In this document: one piece after another, positions 63,446-64,000 of the stretch
Numbering within the stretch: position 1 is the first letter of the stretch
Layout of the letters: each line of letters opens with the position of its first letter
Assembly: GCF_900111155.1 (NCBI RefSeq)
Contig: NZ_FOGG01000001.1
Location: 186,001 to 250,000 of the forward strand
From: Pedobacter rhizosphaerae
GTDB taxonomy: Bacteria > Bacteroidota > Bacteroidia > Sphingobacteriales > Sphingobacteriaceae
DNA length: 64,000 bases
Reading direction: 5' to 3'
Made by a program: the position numbers and the translations under genes
Notes under the pieces: generated by a model
What the model was told of the DNA's origin: nothing
The model's input: the letters and a program-made list of their open reading frames with translations, nothing else
Database searches by the model: none

Positions 63446-64000
63446 TGGGGAGAAGGATAATATTACTCATACTCGTGTGGTGGCTACCCTTAATCGGTGC
63501 CGCACAGGATCACATTTATTCGCAGTTTTACAATGCGCCGATTTATTTAAATCCTGCTTTAACGGGGCAGTTTGAAGGAGATATCAGGTTCAATGCCCTG
63601 TACAGAAATCAATGGACCGGTTTGGCAAGCGATTTTTCTTACATGACCGCTTCTGGCGATTTGAATCTGCATAATATTAATAGTGGTGTAGGTTTAATTT
63701 TCAATAGAAGCAGTGAGGGAACAGCCTATTTACTTAAAAATAATATTGCAGCAAGCTATTCTTACATCATAGGAGGGGATGATTTTGCGCTTTCTTTTGG
63801 TCTGCAAGGTGGTATTACCAATCAAAAACTCAATTGGGATAAGTTGGTTTTCGGCGATCAGATTGATATTTCTTCAGGATATATTCCCGGCAGTATTTCG
63901 GGGGCAGAAAGGCCAAGTGTAGATAGCCGTTACTATTTTGATGCCAACGCAGGCGCAAACCTGGTATATGGTAAATTTATGATTGGTGCAGCAGCACATC
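63442..64000 (+). CDS. PorP/SprF family T9SS-associated outer-membrane protein, partial (3' end off the window)
   Basis: 186 codons are visible, starting in the ATGA overlap with the upstream stop (a second ATG follows at once). The signal peptide ends in LIGAAQ, then DHIYSQFYNAPIYLNPALTG, the diagnostic start of the PorP/SprF family, and barrel strands such as GDIRFNALYRNQWTG. SprF is needed for surface delivery of the adhesin SprB in Flavobacterium. PorP/SprF genes habitually follow type B sorting-domain genes, so this is the likely partner of the 1977-residue protein. Confidence 0.93.
   Translation, partial: MMGRRIILLILVWWLPLIGAAQDHIYSQFYNAPIYLNPALTGQFEGDIRFNALYRNQWTGLASDFSYMTASGDLNLHNINSGVGLIFNRSSEGTAYLLKNNIAASYSYIIGGDDFALSFGLQGGITNQKLNWDKLVFGDQIDISSGYIPGSISGAERPSVDSRYYFDANAGANLVYGKFMIGAAAH

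Noticed and set aside
1-64000. CRISPR array, tRNA or rRNA genes, prophage, integrase or plasmid origin
   Set aside because: No regularly spaced identical repeats, cloverleaf or rRNA-like sequence, integrase, transposase or replication gene was seen.

Overview
This window looks like the chromosome of a Bacteroidota member of the Sphingobacteriaceae, most like Pedobacter (the genus is inference). The supporting signs are a fused LpxC/FabZ, a PorX-type regulator, a type IX secretion (T9SS) type B substrate next to a PorP/SprF protein, HYC_CC_PP and DUF3347 metal proteins, recurrent TAnnTTTG -7 boxes instead of -10/-35 promoters, weak or absent Shine-Dalgarno sequences, and many lipoproteins. I saw no rRNA, tRNA, CRISPR array, prophage or transposase gene.

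Layout. 1-2335 (minus) is a four-gene metal, probably copper, handling cluster. 2429-5211 (plus) holds an exported cyclophilin, exonuclease III and an arginase-fold amidinohydrolase. 5222-14492 (minus) is an envelope and translation block: a 52-residue protein, fthC, two elongation factor P paralogues separated by a repeat element, a candidate small RNA, an ABC ATPase, a GNAT enzyme, then lpxA, lpxC/fabZ and lpxD, and an HD phosphohydrolase. 14603-18704 (plus) has porX, tsaE, alanine dehydrogenase and a VanX-like dipeptidase. 18699-22711 (minus) has a histidine phosphatase, a second repeat element, a BioF-like PLP enzyme and a PBP4-type DD-peptidase. 22762-29001 (plus) has secreted or periplasmic proteins (aspartyl protease with PDZ, large zinc protease, phosphodiester glycosidase, lipoprotein) and a cold-shock protein. 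29143-30130 holds a third repeat element abutting a different repeat. 30137-33272 (minus) has a guanidinium-type SMR exporter, a Crp-family regulator, a thioesterase, a DinB-fold protein and a membrane histidine kinase. 33411-36617 (plus) has gltX, an unknown protein and a YpfJ metallopeptidase. 36718-43598 (plus) is a six-gene phosphorelay with CheR and CheB but no chemoreceptor. 43607-48846 (minus) has DUF3137, LemA and two paralogous AsmA-like membrane proteins. 49677-57212 (plus) has miaB, a sigma-54 activator, lptE, an unknown acidic protein, secG and groES-groEL. 57512 to the end (plus) has a 1977-residue PKD-rich T9SS type B protein overlapping a partial PorP/SprF gene.

How parts may work together. 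lpxD, lpxC/fabZ and lpxA make the first steps of lipid A, and an LptE-like lipoprotein further along belongs to LPS export. PorX is the T9SS response regulator, and the window ends in a T9SS substrate with its probable outer-membrane partner. The VanX-like dipeptidase, PBP4-type peptidase and alanine dehydrogenase could form a D-Ala/L-Ala salvage theme (inference).

The most unusual non-coding content is a family of three 0.67-0.82 kb elements with imperfect inverted ends and about 93% identical cores but no transposase. They carry a strong GTACCTTTTT/AAAAAGGTAC hairpin, and one terminal module is shared, inverted, with a second repeat family. The second most interesting signals are the EF-P pair that differs at the modified loop residue (Lys32 versus Asn32) and a self-contained small-RNA candidate at about 8480-8648.
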